Shown: piece by piece, positions 1 through 8,783 of the stretch
How the letters are laid out: the number at the start of each line of letters is the position of its first letter
How positions within the stretch are numbered: the stretch's first letter is position 1
Source of the DNA: 2-12-FULL-60-25 sp003576745
Lineage (GTDB): Bacteria; Patescibacteriota; Patescibacteriia; 2-12-FULL-60-25
DNA length: 64,000 bases
Reading direction: 5' to 3'
NCBI GenBank assembly: GCA_030272835.1
Contig: SZOQ01000004.1
Span: 37,406-101,405 of the forward strand
Position numbers and translations under genes: made by a program
Notes under the pieces: generated by a model
The model's database searches: none
Seen by the model: the letters and a program-made list of their open reading frames with translations, nothing else
What the model was told of the DNA's origin: nothing

Positions 1-29
1 ATCTCAACTTATAAAAATGGCATTCTTGA

Positions 30-235
30 GTTTTCGGATCTCGGGGTTCGGGTCTAGGATGAAGCCGCTTACCTACGAGCCAACGGTCTTACGGACCTAC
101 GAACATACTGAGTGCAAGGGCAAAGGGCAAAGAGAACGGGTTTCGGATCTCGGTTAGAATTATGCCCCCTACGCAACTACGTACTCTCCCCCTACGCCCT
201 ACGCAACTACGTACTCTTCACCCCTGCGCAATCCG
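30..235 (+). repeat. interspersed degenerate repeat, copy R1
   Basis: This non-coding stretch before the first gene is made of the recurrent words found in seven other intergenic gaps of the window: GGTCTTACGGACCTACGAAC, AAGGGCAAAGGGCAAAGAGA, ACGGGTTTCGG, then GAATTATGCCCCCTACGCAA and a tandem duplication of CCTACGCAACTACGTACTCT (about 168-188 and 199-219). The open frame across it is not protein-like. Confidence 0.7.
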
Positions 236-242
236 AATGATT

Positions 243-1022
243 CTATCGAAACAGGACATGTCGCGTCCCGGGAATAACACTCCAGGGAATAATGACTTCC
301 TGCGGGCCGGCGGCATATGCCGCCACCTGATACGGCGGAAAGATCACGGCAAGCCCGGCGTCCGTGATATATACATGCCGATAATTTTCCATGGAAGGCC
401 CTGCGCCGTTCTGTATCCATTCGGCATCCGAGATATCCCTTGCGGCAAGTTCCTTTTGCGCGGCGTCAGATGCGGCCAGAAGATCGGATGCCTCGGAAAA
501 GACCTCTTCCGCGCTCACGAAACGCTCCTTCTGCACGAGGTAGATGAATGTTTGATAAAAGCTGTTCGGGTGCGCTCCGCCCTGATACATACTGCCGTCA
601 ATCACGACGGACACAAGCGACGGCGAAGTGTACGGAACGCGATAGTCGGATGACAAAAGCCAGTCTCCGGCATCGGATGCGCTGCCAGCGGCTTCGAAAT
701 CTTTCTTAAACTGATCGACCGTGCCGTCGATGTATGCCTTCATAGCTTTGTTGAAGGTTTCGCGGGACGACGTACTCCCGCCAGCCTGCAGTTCCGGATA
801 GCCCATGCGGATATCAAGACTCCGTTTTCGCTCTTCGAAAATTTTTGTGGAAATGCCAATCTGCTCCGCCAGTTTTACGAGCGTCTGCTCGACCTCCGCG
901 CGGCTCTGCTCATGCAATTCCGGGGTCAAATAATAATTCGCCGAGATGAGCCGGTCCCATCGGTCGGCACAACCCGCGCCTACGAGAGCGAGAAAGATGG
1001 GAAGAATGAATACGCGTCGCAT
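243..1022 (-). CDS. DUF3298/RsiV-like lipoprotein
   Basis: Predicted exported lipoprotein of 259 aa. The N-terminus has a short basic start (MRR), a hydrophobic stretch and a lipobox ending LVGAGC, so lipidation at that Cys is expected. The C-terminal half carries the GGAHPN signature and the flanking Tyr/Phe-rich beta pattern of the DUF3298 domain (the RsiV/PdaC C-terminal fold), and ends in a PWSVIPG segment typical of that domain. I chose the inner ATG at 1022 because the signal peptide begins there; an in-frame ATG at 1040 adds six residues. Domain members bind or sense cell-wall components, but no enzymatic residues are visible, so the function stays open. It lies downstream of pyrD on the same strand with a 24-nt gap. 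Confidence 0.75.
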   Translation of the reverse strand: MRRVFILPIFLALVGAGCADRWDRLISANYYLTPELHEQSRAEVEQTLVKLAEQIGISTKIFEERKRSLDIRMGYPELQAGGSTSSRETFNKAMKAYIDGTVDQFKKDFEAAGSASDAGDWLLSSDYRVPYTSPSLVSVVIDGSMYQGGAHPNSFYQTFIYLVQKERFVSAEEVFSEASDLLAASDAAQKELAARDISDAEWIQNGAGPSMENYRHVYITDAGLAVIFPPYQVAAYAAGPQEVIIPWSVIPGTRHVLFR

Positions 1023-1046
1023 GGTGAAGATATTGTACACCGCTTT

Positions 1047-2228
1047 TCAGGCGGATCGGGCTATGGATGCATTGCGAACGTCAATGCCCACGGCCTCGCG
1101 GACGGAGGCGAATCCGTCTCGCTGCAGTAATCGCGCAAGGCCGCGGTTGATTTCTCCTATGTGTTGCGGGCCATTGTAGATGAGGCCGGTTACGAGCTGC
1201 ACGAGGGAAGCACCGCGGCGGATTTTTTCATAGGCATCCTCCGCCGAAAATACACCTCCACACCCAACGATGACGAATTCACCGCCCGCGAGGACATAAA
1301 GACGGGAGACGAGATTATTTGAAATGTCCCGAAGAACGACGCCGCTTATCCCTCCCTTGTCGTGTCCGGCAATTTCATCCCGGTAGAGGCCCGGAAGATC
1401 TCGGCGCTTTGTAAGATTCGACGCGATGAATCCATGCAAACGGTGGCGCCGACTTACGGAAACGATTTCCCGAAGGCCGTTTTCGCCGATATCGGCAGGC
1501 AGTTTCAAAAAAACGGGTTTTTGCGTCGGAATCGCATCCAGCTCGGCAAGCAGTGCATCAAGACGTGCCGGATCGCTGAACAGCCCTCCTCCATACGCGT
1601 TCGGGCAGCTGATATTGACGGTGAAATAGTCGCCAATGGCGGAGAAAGCGCGAAACGCCTTGGCATAATCGCGGATGCCGGACGGAATATCCACGGTCGC
1701 TGGCGAATTCGTTTTCGCAATACTCGTGCCTACTGGAAAACGGAGTCGCCTGTTCCGCAGACGATGTGCGATAACCTCACAACCTTCGTTCTTCAAGCCA
1801 TAATGGACGAGAATGCCGCGGGATTTTGGCAGGCGCCACAAACGCGGCTTGGGATTGCCCTCGCAAGGCTCGCCGGTAACAGATCCAATTTCTTCGAAAC
1901 CGAAGCCAATGGCAGCCATGATGTCCGTGAGCCGCGCGTCCTTGTCGAATCCGGCGGCAAGACCGATCGGATTCGCAAAACGGATGCCGAGGATGTTTTG
2001 TTCGAGCGCAGGATGCCTGTAATGGAAGCAGGCCTCCGCCGCCTTTCGCGTAACGATATGCGAACCGAGAAAACTCCCTATGTTCGTCATGCGGTCATGG
2101 ACAGCTTCGGGATCACGGCGGAAAAAATACGGCTTGGCAAAACCCCTATAGGCCATGCTCCACAACGCGGTAGCGAACATGGACAAAGCATACGCCACTA
2201 AAAAAATAAGGCCAGATGCTGGATCCAT
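1047..2228 (-). CDS. pyrD: Dihydroorotate dehydrogenase, class-2-like
   Basis: Oxidises dihydroorotate to orotate with FMN in pyrimidine synthesis, probably at the membrane: the 393-aa protein starts with a hydrophobic segment (residues 5-25) and an amphipathic helix, as in quinone-dependent class 2 enzymes. The FMN-binding core is clear: PIGLAAGFDKDA (88-98), IGSVT (114-118), RLPKS, VNISCPNAYGG (204-214), the Lys of VFLKLPAD, and the phosphate-binding VGCGGVFSAEDA plus QLVTGLIYNGP. Class 2 enzymes normally use Ser as the active-site base where this protein has Cys208, the class 1 residue. The start at 2228 is preferred over 2276 because the longer version would translate a terminator hairpin. 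Confidence 0.9.
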   Translation of the reverse strand: MDPASGLIFLVAYALSMFATALWSMAYRGFAKPYFFRRDPEAVHDRMTNIGSFLGSHIVTRKAAEACFHYRHPALEQNILGIRFANPIGLAAGFDKDARLTDIMAAIGFGFEEIGSVTGEPCEGNPKPRLWRLPKSRGILVHYGLKNEGCEVIAHRLRNRRLRFPVGTSIAKTNSPATVDIPSGIRDYAKAFRAFSAIGDYFTVNISCPNAYGGGLFSDPARLDALLAELDAIPTQKPVFLKLPADIGENGLREIVSVSRRHRLHGFIASNLTKRRDLPGLYRDEIAGHDKGGISGVVLRDISNNLVSRLYVLAGGEFVIVGCGGVFSAEDAYEKIRRGASLVQLVTGLIYNGPQHIGEINRGLARLLQRDGFASVREAVGIDVRNASIARSA

Positions 2229-2239
2229 AGCCAGGCCAT

Positions 2240-2268
2240 ACAAAAACGCCCTTGAGAGGGCATTTTTG
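2240..2268 (-). terminator. intrinsic terminator
   Basis: GCCCT and AGGGC arms around a TGAG loop, flanked by an A-run on one side and a T-run on the other (CAAAAA...TTTTTG). It lies between the small Cys-rich gene and pyrD, so it can end the upstream minus-strand transcript; the symmetry would also allow plus-strand termination. Confidence 0.7.
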
Positions 2269-2285
2269 TCCTGCAAACAGAGCGC

Positions 2286-2516
2286 TTATTTTTTAGCCCC
2301 GTTTGCGCAACACTTGCAGTTCCCGCCCATGAGCTTGGTGAGGCCGATGAGGGTTACGAGAAGCGGCCAGGCCCATGCCGTGAACGATGCGCTCACAGCA
2401 TCAAAGGCCTGCAAAAGGAACACCGCGCCGATCAGGGTAATGAAGAGCGGCACCATTTTATGATGAGGGCATTTGCATCCCCCGCTGATTCCGCAATTTG
2501 CACAGGTCATTCCCAT
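2286..2516 (-). CDS. Small Cys-rich membrane protein
   Basis: A 76-aa protein that I cannot assign to a family. It has a cytosolic-looking N-terminus with MTCANCG and CKCPHH (C5, C8, C14, C16 and two His), two hydrophobic segments (about 20-37 and 45-60), and a C-terminal CKCC cluster. The paired Cys/His clusters on both sides of a membrane hairpin suggest metal binding or disulfide chemistry, but nothing catalytic can be read. It lies between typA and pyrD on the same strand, with its own probable terminator at 2240-2268. Confidence 0.7.
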   Translation of the reverse strand: MGMTCANCGISGGCKCPHHKMVPLFITLIGAVFLLQAFDAVSASFTAWAWPLLVTLIGLTKLMGGNCKCCANGAKK

Positions 2517-2623
2517 AGAAACACATTAATGAATAAGATGCTTCTCATCATACCTCAAAAGAGCCGTGGCAGGCCACGGAAGGATATGCGGATCAAAAAA
2601 CACCCCGGGATTCGATAGGATGT

Positions 2624-4426
2624 TTATGCCTGGCCGGCCCGCTTTCGTTCATGCGGTTTTAGAAGCTGTTTCCGTATGCGGAGGGATACAGGAGTCACTT
2701 CGAGCAATTCATCATCGCCGAGATACTCCATGGATTCTTCAAGGCTCATGAAACGCGGGGTATCCAGCCCTTCGGCCACGCCTTCGCCTTTGGAACGCAT
2801 GTTCGTGAGCCGCTTTTCCTTGCATACGTTCACTTCCATGTCTTCCGGACGAGAGTTCTGCCCCACGACCATACCTTCGTACACCTTGGCGCCGGGACCG
2901 ATAAACAACTGGCCGCGCTCCTGCGCATTCTGAAGACCGTAGGAATTTGCCGTTCCCGTTTCAAAAGCGATCAATGATCCATGCGGAGCGGCTTCAATGG
3001 TCCCCAGCATGGGGCGATATTCCAGAAAAACGGTGTTCAAAATGCCCTGGCCCTTGGTGTCCTTCATGAATTGATTGCGATACCCAATGAGTCCGCGCGT
3101 CGGGAAGACGCATTCCAGATACGTCGTGCCACTTTCCATACGCATGTCGAGGATCTCCCCTTTGCGCTTTCCTATGTTTTCGATAACGGAGCCGCTCAAG
3201 GCTTCCGGGCATTCGATGGATGCTTCTTCGAAGGGCTCCATTTTGACGCTGTTCTCTTCGCGGAGAATCACCTGCGGCCGGGAGACCTGAAGCTCATATC
3301 CTTCGCGACGCATGCGCTCGATGAGGATGGCCAAATGCAATTCTCCGCGGCCGGAAACGATGAACGTGCTATCGCTCGAGCCAGGTTCCACCTGGAGAGC
3401 AACATCATTCTGAATTTCACGTTCCAGCCTGTCCTTGATGTTCCGACTCGTCGTGAACTCCCCTTCCTGCCCGGAGAACGGGGACGTGTTCACACCGAAT
3501 GTCATTTTGACGGTCGGTTTTTCAATGGCGATGACGGGCAGGGCCTCGGGATGCGCGGGATCCGCGATGGTTTCGCCGATATTCAAATCGGAAATGCCCG
3601 CAAATGCCACGATGTCGCCGGCCACGGCCTCCTGAACCTCAACCTTGCCGAGCCCCATGAAAGAAAATACAGTGCTAATTTTAGCCGAGCTTGTTTTGCC
3701 TTCGCGATTTATCCATGCCACCGCGCCCGGCTTGAACGTGCCGCGCACCACGCGGCCGATGCCAACCTTCCCTTTGTAATTATCGTAACTGATGTTCGCA
3801 ACGGACACCTGAAGCGGACCGGAGGCGTCATTCTTCGGCGCCGGTATCTCATTCAGGATGCTCTCGAAGATTGGTTTGACGTCAGTCATGGACGCGAGAT
3901 TCGGCTCGGCGCCGGCTTTCCCCTGCTTGGCCGATGCATAGATAACCGGAAAATCCGCCTGAGCATCCGAGGCGCCCAAATGGACAAAAAGATCGAATGT
4001 TTGATTCAACACCCAGTCCGGACGCGCATCCGGCTTGTCGATTTTATTAATAACAACAATGATACGATGCCCCGCCTCGATGGCTTTTTTGAGCACAAAG
4101 CGCGTCTGCGGCATTGGGCCTTCTTTCGCATCCACGAGCAGGAGAGCCCCATCGACGAGATTCATGATGCGTTCCACTTCTCCCCCGAAGTCTGCGTGTC
4201 CCGGAGTATCCACGATGTTGATTTTGGTGTCTCCGTACACCACGGCGCAGTTTTTGGAGAGGATGGTGATCCCACGTTCGCGTTCCAAATCATTCGAATC
4301 CAAAATCGTCGTCCCCTCGAGGCCGCGTTCGCGAAACGTATCGCTCTGTTTGAGCAGAGCGTCGGCGAGCGTTGTTTTACCATGATCGACGTGGGCGATG
4401 ATGGCGATGTTGCGGATATTCGTCAT
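2624..4426 (-). CDS. typA: Translational GTPase TypA/BipA
   Basis: Ribosome-associated GTPase of 600 aa, the normal family length. The G domain shows G1 AHVDHGKTTL (11-20), the switch I GITI, G3 DTPGHADFGGEVER, G4 NKIDKPDARP and G5 YASAKQG. Domains II, III and V follow, and the BipA-specific C-terminal region contains PTRGLIGYRNQFM and a basic tail RKQLLKPHERKR that contacts the ribosome in known homologues. Its role is ribosome assembly or stress- and cold-linked translation. A strong promoter lies just upstream at 4444-4472. A 564-aa open frame on the opposite strand is a composition shadow. Confidence 0.97.
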   Translation of the reverse strand: MTNIRNIAIIAHVDHGKTTLADALLKQSDTFRERGLEGTTILDSNDLERERGITILSKNCAVVYGDTKINIVDTPGHADFGGEVERIMNLVDGALLLVDAKEGPMPQTRFVLKKAIEAGHRIIVVINKIDKPDARPDWVLNQTFDLFVHLGASDAQADFPVIYASAKQGKAGAEPNLASMTDVKPIFESILNEIPAPKNDASGPLQVSVANISYDNYKGKVGIGRVVRGTFKPGAVAWINREGKTSSAKISTVFSFMGLGKVEVQEAVAGDIVAFAGISDLNIGETIADPAHPEALPVIAIEKPTVKMTFGVNTSPFSGQEGEFTTSRNIKDRLEREIQNDVALQVEPGSSDSTFIVSGRGELHLAILIERMRREGYELQVSRPQVILREENSVKMEPFEEASIECPEALSGSVIENIGKRKGEILDMRMESGTTYLECVFPTRGLIGYRNQFMKDTKGQGILNTVFLEYRPMLGTIEAAPHGSLIAFETGTANSYGLQNAQERGQLFIGPGAKVYEGMVVGQNSRPEDMEVNVCKEKRLTNMRSKGEGVAEGLDTPRFMSLEESMEYLGDDELLEVTPVSLRIRKQLLKPHERKRAGQA

Positions 4427-4443
4427 GCGCGTAAAGCGGCCGG

Positions 4444-4472
4444 AGTATATCCGATATCCGAGTTTTTATCAA
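4444..4472 (-). promoter_or_regulatory. sigma-70-type promoter of typA
   Basis: On the minus strand: TTGATA, exactly 17 nt, TATACT, ending 17 nt before the typA ATG. The predicted transcript therefore has a leader of only about 10 nt. Confidence 0.75.
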
Positions 4473-4538
4473 GCCCGATACCCAAATCCACACGTTCGCA
4501 TCACGCGATCACGCGCATTGCCATACGGCACAGGCCTG

Positions 4539-5465
4539 CTATGGCAGCAGTCGCATGCGGCACACGCGCTTCCAGACGGGTAAAAGCATCGCCCACGGCA
4601 AAATCGCAAGAACAAGAGCGAGGACGGTCACGGGATCCGAGAAATATTTTGAGGAAAGATAAATGGCGAGCGTAAAATTCATATACGTAAGACACACGGA
4701 AATTGTGAGCCTGTCCTCGCGCGTTTTCCACCAGAGCCCGTAATAGCCGATAAGATGCAGGAGGACGAAAAAAACAAAAAGGATAAAGAGCATCCGCAAT
4801 AGCGCGCCCCCGGATGCCAAACTGCCGAGAATTTCCGAAGCATGCGCGGCGATAGCTGAGGCGATAACGAGACCCAACAGTACGAGCGAAAATGGCTTGC
4901 TTTTTGCATTAATCGTACGGACGGCGTTCGGCATTACGCGTTTCAAAATCATCGCAACCGCGAACGGCAGCAAGATGACGAGCAACAGGCTCTTAAACAT
5001 GGCAAACGCATCAACCGAAATCGTCTGTCCGTACGCGATTTTTGTAACGATAGGGATGCTCAAAGGCGCAAAAAGCGAGCTCGTAACAGTAAGGACGAGC
5101 GCAAGCGCCTGTCTGCCGCCGATGACTTCCACGAGCAATGGCGACGTCATGCCTACCGGCATTGCCGCGAGGAGAAATAGCGGGAATGCAAGATCCGGCA
5201 CTATGGACGGGGCAATGATCCTGACAGCAAATGGAAGAAGGATAATCATAATGGCATTAGACGCGAGCAAGAGCTTCCAGTCCTTCCCGTGTTTTATGAT
5301 TTCCGCTCCGTTCAGCTTTAAGCTTGAAATGAGAAAAATCGCCTGAAGAAGCAGGGTGTTATACGGAACAAGCGCGCGCGTGGCGGGAACGAGCAGACCA
5401 AAAAGAATGGCGGCCGCCAAGATGGCGATATATGACTCGGACAGGAGCCGGAAAGAAAATCGCAT
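4539..5465 (-). CDS. Bile acid:sodium symporter family permease
   Basis: Integral membrane protein of 308 aa with about nine hydrophobic helices. The segment LLAAMPVGMTSPLLVEVIGG followed by TSSLFAPLSIPI resembles the conserved core of the BASS/SBF family (PF01758), whose members move organic anions with sodium. The substrate cannot be predicted. The start is set at 5465 (MRFSF, leading straight into the first helix), because the 47 residues upstream come from the repeat-rich intergenic region. It is convergent with nothing and reads toward typA with a 66-nt gap upstream of typA's promoter. Confidence 0.7.
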   Translation of the reverse strand: MRFSFRLLSESYIAILAAAILFGLLVPATRALVPYNTLLLQAIFLISSLKLNGAEIIKHGKDWKLLLASNAIMIILLPFAVRIIAPSIVPDLAFPLFLLAAMPVGMTSPLLVEVIGGRQALALVLTVTSSLFAPLSIPIVTKIAYGQTISVDAFAMFKSLLLVILLPFAVAMILKRVMPNAVRTINAKSKPFSLVLLGLVIASAIAAHASEILGSLASGGALLRMLFILFVFFVLLHLIGYYGLWWKTREDRLTISVCLTYMNFTLAIYLSSKYFSDPVTVLALVLAILPWAMLLPVWKRVCRMRLLP

Positions 5466-5479
5466 GGGAGCAGTATAGG

Positions 5480-5690
5480 ATGGAATGAAAGTACGGCACA
5501 GGACGTCGTTGCGTGGTTGCGCAGGGGGGAAGAGTACGTAGGACGTAGAGCGTAAAGGGTGCAAAGTCCATGCGCCGTGAGCCTTGCGCCCGAAACCCAT
5601 AACCACTCACTACTAACTACTCACTTGTTCCCTTTCACCAATCGCTCATTGCTAACTCCCTATAGCTATCCCGGAACACCCGAACGTATC
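5480..5690 (-). repeat. interspersed degenerate repeat, copy R2
   Basis: Reverse-orientation copy. Read on the minus strand it runs from GTTAGCAATGAGCGATTGGT and GGGAACAAGTGAGTAG through CTACGTCCTACGTAC to TGCGCAACCACGCAACG. The word content matches R3, which lies in the opposite orientation on the other side of the SH3 gene at 5712-6497. The central AGATTATG motif is missing here. Confidence 0.6.
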
Positions 5691-5711
5691 CCATTGCCAA
5701 TAGGTTCTTAT

Positions 5712-6497
5712 CTATTTAAGAGGAATGGTGGCTTCCGCAATGCTCCCGAGATCAGCATTGGTAATGCCAAGGCTGTATAACCGCATAACGCGATAGGCTT
5801 CGTCGCCGTTCTTGAGATAGTGCATCTCAAGAGTGTGGGGATGAACGTAATATGCCTCACCATGTTCCTGAACGCGCAGAATGATGCGACCGCGCAAACG
5901 ATTTTTTATGGTCCAATTTCCTCCCGCCATAGCGGCATAATCCTTTTCCGACACCCCGAGGCCAAAGGACCTCATCATCTGATACGCCGTGGGACCGTCT
6001 TTCATGTAATACCGCTTCTCCGTTACAGGATCCACATACCATGCTTCGCCGTGACTTTGTACCTGCAAGAGGATGTACCCGCGCGTACGGGACAACATTG
6101 TTGGATCGGAAGTATATGGCGTCGAAACGGGAGAGGACGTTCCCGGTTTTATGCTCGGCAGCGTATCCATATACTCCCGGTATGAAGCCCATATTTTTCC
6201 CGTTTTCGAGGCGTCATTCTTTGCGAATTGCATGCCGATCCAGCCGCGTGCGCCATTCCATTCGATGCGATACCAGCCGTCCGTAAATCCAATGATGGAA
6301 ACGGATGCGCCGGACGGCACAGTCCCGAGGACGATGGAGCCGTCCATACATGCCTCATCGCGCAAAAAAACCGCGGATGTAATGGAACCGCTCCCAGAAT
6401 ATTCGATAACGGGATCCACATAACATCCGCCGGCATGGGCAGGCAACATGCCGAAAAAAAGGGCTGTAAGAGTGATGAATGGAACGATAATCTTCAT
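5712..6497 (-). CDS. Secreted SH3b protein with GEAWYVDP repeats
   Basis: A 261-aa exported protein: signal peptide (residues 1-22, ending PAHA), then a bacterial SH3-like domain (about 25-100, with VPSGASVSIIGFTDGWYRIEWNG and GWIG) and two copies of a ~48-residue repeat at about 139-186 and 203-250. Both copies share the pattern G-x-I-L-x-VQxHGEAxYVxP followed by a Tyr-rich YYMKDG/HYLKNG strand and a xxAYxxMRxxxLGI helix. This repeat is widespread in Patescibacteria surface proteins, and SH3b domains bind peptidoglycan, so a cell-wall-associated role is likely. Repeats R2 and R3 flank the gene as inverted copies. Confidence 0.8.
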   Translation of the reverse strand: MKIIVPFITLTALFFGMLPAHAGGCYVDPVIEYSGSGSITSAVFLRDEACMDGSIVLGTVPSGASVSIIGFTDGWYRIEWNGARGWIGMQFAKNDASKTGKIWASYREYMDTLPSIKPGTSSPVSTPYTSDPTMLSRTRGYILLQVQSHGEAWYVDPVTEKRYYMKDGPTAYQMMRSFGLGVSEKDYAAMAGGNWTIKNRLRGRIILRVQEHGEAYYVHPHTLEMHYLKNGDEAYRVMRLYSLGITNADLGSIAEATIPLK

Positions 6498-6604
6498 ATG
6501 GTCATGTCTGACTTGAATGATACAGACATTCTAAACGAACATCCGGCCCCATGCGAGGCCGGACATTCCCGTCAAAGACGGCAAAGGGGTGCGGGGAAAA
6601 AGCA

Positions 6605-6790
6605 ATTGGAAATTAGCAATGAGTGAAAGGGAACAAGTGAGTAGTAGTGAGTGGTTACGGGTCTAGAGTGAACCAGCTCATGACCTACGGACTTACGGAC
6701 CTACGGACCGCTCGGGTCTCGGGGTTCGGGTAGAATTATGCTCCCCCCTACGCAACTACGTCCTTTTCGCATCCCGTTCACCGCATGGCC
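6605..6790 (+). repeat. interspersed degenerate repeat, copy R3
   Basis: Forward copy with GAAAGGGAACAAGTGAGTAG, GACTTACGGACCTACGGACC, TCGGGTAGAATTATGCTCCC and CTACGCAACTACGTCC. The rest of the gap up to the gene at 6969 (6791-6968) shows no feature apart from the ribosome-binding site. Confidence 0.7.
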
Positions 6791-6968
6791 CAAGGCTCAT
6801 GGCCCACGGCCAACCTCCCCCACTCCCAACTCCCCGTTCTCCACGTACGATGCTTCACCCATGCATCGATTGTTGCTATCATCCTGCGGACGTGCGGCGA
6901 ATGCCGCATTTCAGCTGCCATCCGTTCAACTGAACGGGTTTGCACGTTCACAACTGAGAGGTGTTCAC

Positions 6969-8657
6969 ATGTCCCATTCACGACTCTTTGACGCCGTCCG
7001 GCGGGCGCTCGCGCTCGCCAAGGTCTGCGATGAACAAAATGTCTCCGCCCGGAGCGCCATCGCGCAACGGCAAGAGGCAACCGAACGCGCGAGGAAAGCC
7101 ATGGAACGCCGCGCCTTCATGGGCGGCATTGCGGCCGCGGGTGCAGGCATTGCTATTGGCGGTTCATTCGGAAAGGCAAAGGCCGATCCCAAACCGCCGT
7201 CCACGGCCCGCGTGGCCATTATCGGCGGCGGCCTTGCCGGCATGGCCTGCGCAGACAGGCTTCGCGCCAAGGGCATTTCCGCCGTGGTGTACGAAGCGAA
7301 TTCCCGCCTTGGCGGACGGTGCTACTCTAGCCATCTTTTTCCCGGCCAAACCGTGGAAATGGGCGGCGAGCTCATCGACAATGCGCACAAGAACATGCTC
7401 GGCTATGCGCAAGAGTTCAAGCTCGCCAAGGAGGATTTGGGCAAAGAGCCCGGAGACGTCGCATACTACTTCTTCGGCCAGCATCACAGCGAGGCCGAGG
7501 TGGTGGATGAAATGCGCGTGCTCGTCGGACGCATGCGGGACGATATCGCCCTGCTGTCGAGCGCGCCGGACTTCTACAACCACACCATCTACGACACACT
7601 CTTCGATTACACGAGCATGGCGGACTACCTGCAAAGCAGGGCGGGCGACTTGCCGCTCGTCAGCGCCGTGCTCGAACAGGCATACATCGCGGAATACGGA
7701 CGCGAGCTCTCCGAGCAGAGCGTGCTGAACTTTCTGTTCTTCATCCGCGCTGACCGTCGGTCGAAATTCGAACCCTTTGGTTCAAGCGATGAGCGATACC
7801 ATCTCGTGAACGGCAATGACCAGATCATCGCCGGAATCCGCGACCGGCTTCCGGGTCCGGTCGTGACGGGCGCAAGGCTCACGGGGCTTCGACGACTCGC
7901 ATCCGGCCAATACGCCATGTCGTTCAGCGGATCCTCGAGCGAAGAGTACGCGGATTCGGTGGTACTCGCCATCCCGTTCTCGGTACTCCGTACGGTCGCG
8001 CTCGATCCAAGCCTGGGACTGTCGCAGGACAAGCTCCGCGCCATCACTGAGCTCGGCTACGGTTTCAATGCCAAAACCATGATCGGCTTCGACGCTCGGC
8101 CCTGGATCGAACTCCACGGCGGCAATGGAACGGCGTACAGCGATCTTCCCGACGTGCAGAACACATGGGAAACCAATTACTCGCAGGCCGTGGGGCATGC
8201 GGTGCTCACCGACTATTCCGGCGGCGATCGCGGCTACAGGCTCCAACGACCGGCGGTAGGCGGCGGCTCCACTTGCGCGAGCTGTCACATTGGCGCGCCG
8301 AGCGCGGTTGTCATCGACGACACGCAAATGCAGTTACACGCGGACGCCTTTCTCACGGATCTCGACAAGGTCTATCCGGGAGCAAAGGCTGCGGCGACGC
8401 ACTCCGGCGGAAAATACGTCATGCAATTCGCGCACTGGCTGAATCAGTCCACGTCGCGCGGATCCTACACCTGCTATCTCCCCGGCCAGTTCACCACCCT
8501 CGCCGGACTCGAAGGCGAGGCGGCGGACCTCCTGAAGTTCGCCGGCGAACACGCCGACTCGTTCTACTGGTGGCAGGGCTTCATGGAAGGCGCGGTCCGC
8601 TCCGGCATTCGCGCCGCCAATGAAATTCTGGAAGACATCAAAAAAGGGCGCCTCTAG
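6969..8657 (+). CDS. Flavin amine oxidase with CxxCH insertion
   Basis: FAD-dependent oxidoreductase of the monoamine oxidase family (562 aa). A long basic N-terminus leads to RRAFM at 47-51 and an Ala/Gly-rich stretch, a Tat-like export signal. The FAD-binding VAIIGGGLAGMACA, the EANSRLGGRC motif and the C-terminal FAGEH...WWQGFMEGAVRSG fix the family. Between the catalytic beta-sheet and the C-terminal FAD strand lies CASCH (C436, C439, H440), a c-type haem attachment motif that typical amine oxidases lack. The start at 6969 has a GAGAGG ribosome-binding site 7 nt upstream; the longer frame runs into repeat R3. GC-rich third positions, a Shine-Dalgarno and a Tat-like signal differ from the neighbours and hint at acquisition. 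Confidence 0.85.
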   Translation: MSHSRLFDAVRRALALAKVCDEQNVSARSAIAQRQEATERARKAMERRAFMGGIAAAGAGIAIGGSFGKAKADPKPPSTARVAIIGGGLAGMACADRLRAKGISAVVYEANSRLGGRCYSSHLFPGQTVEMGGELIDNAHKNMLGYAQEFKLAKEDLGKEPGDVAYYFFGQHHSEAEVVDEMRVLVGRMRDDIALLSSAPDFYNHTIYDTLFDYTSMADYLQSRAGDLPLVSAVLEQAYIAEYGRELSEQSVLNFLFFIRADRRSKFEPFGSSDERYHLVNGNDQIIAGIRDRLPGPVVTGARLTGLRRLASGQYAMSFSGSSSEEYADSVVLAIPFSVLRTVALDPSLGLSQDKLRAITELGYGFNAKTMIGFDARPWIELHGGNGTAYSDLPDVQNTWETNYSQAVGHAVLTDYSGGDRGYRLQRPAVGGGSTCASCHIGAPSAVVIDDTQMQLHADAFLTDLDKVYPGAKAAATHSGGKYVMQFAHWLNQSTSRGSYTCYLPGQFTTLAGLEGEAADLLKFAGEHADSFYWWQGFMEGAVRSGIRAANEILEDIKKGRL

Positions 8658-8703
8658 CCCTTTCTCCGAACGCCTCTCAAGCGCCAATCCGGCGAAACCC
8701 CTC

Positions 8704-8735
8704 AAGCCCGTCATGCCTCATGACGGGCTTTCTGT
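8704..8735 (+). terminator. intrinsic terminator
   Basis: Perfect 12-bp inverted repeat (AAGCCCGTCATG / CATGACGGGCTT) with a CCT loop, followed by TCTGTT, just after the amine oxidase stop. Confidence 0.85.
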
Positions 8736-8783
8736 TATTGATTTCCTACAAAGGTTACATGTTAAAACGTTTGCGCCTTTCGC

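Noticed and set aside
2981..4675. 564-aa open frame on the plus strand opposite typA
   Set aside because: It lies antisense over the whole of typA, has no recognisable domain, and follows from the codon composition of typA.
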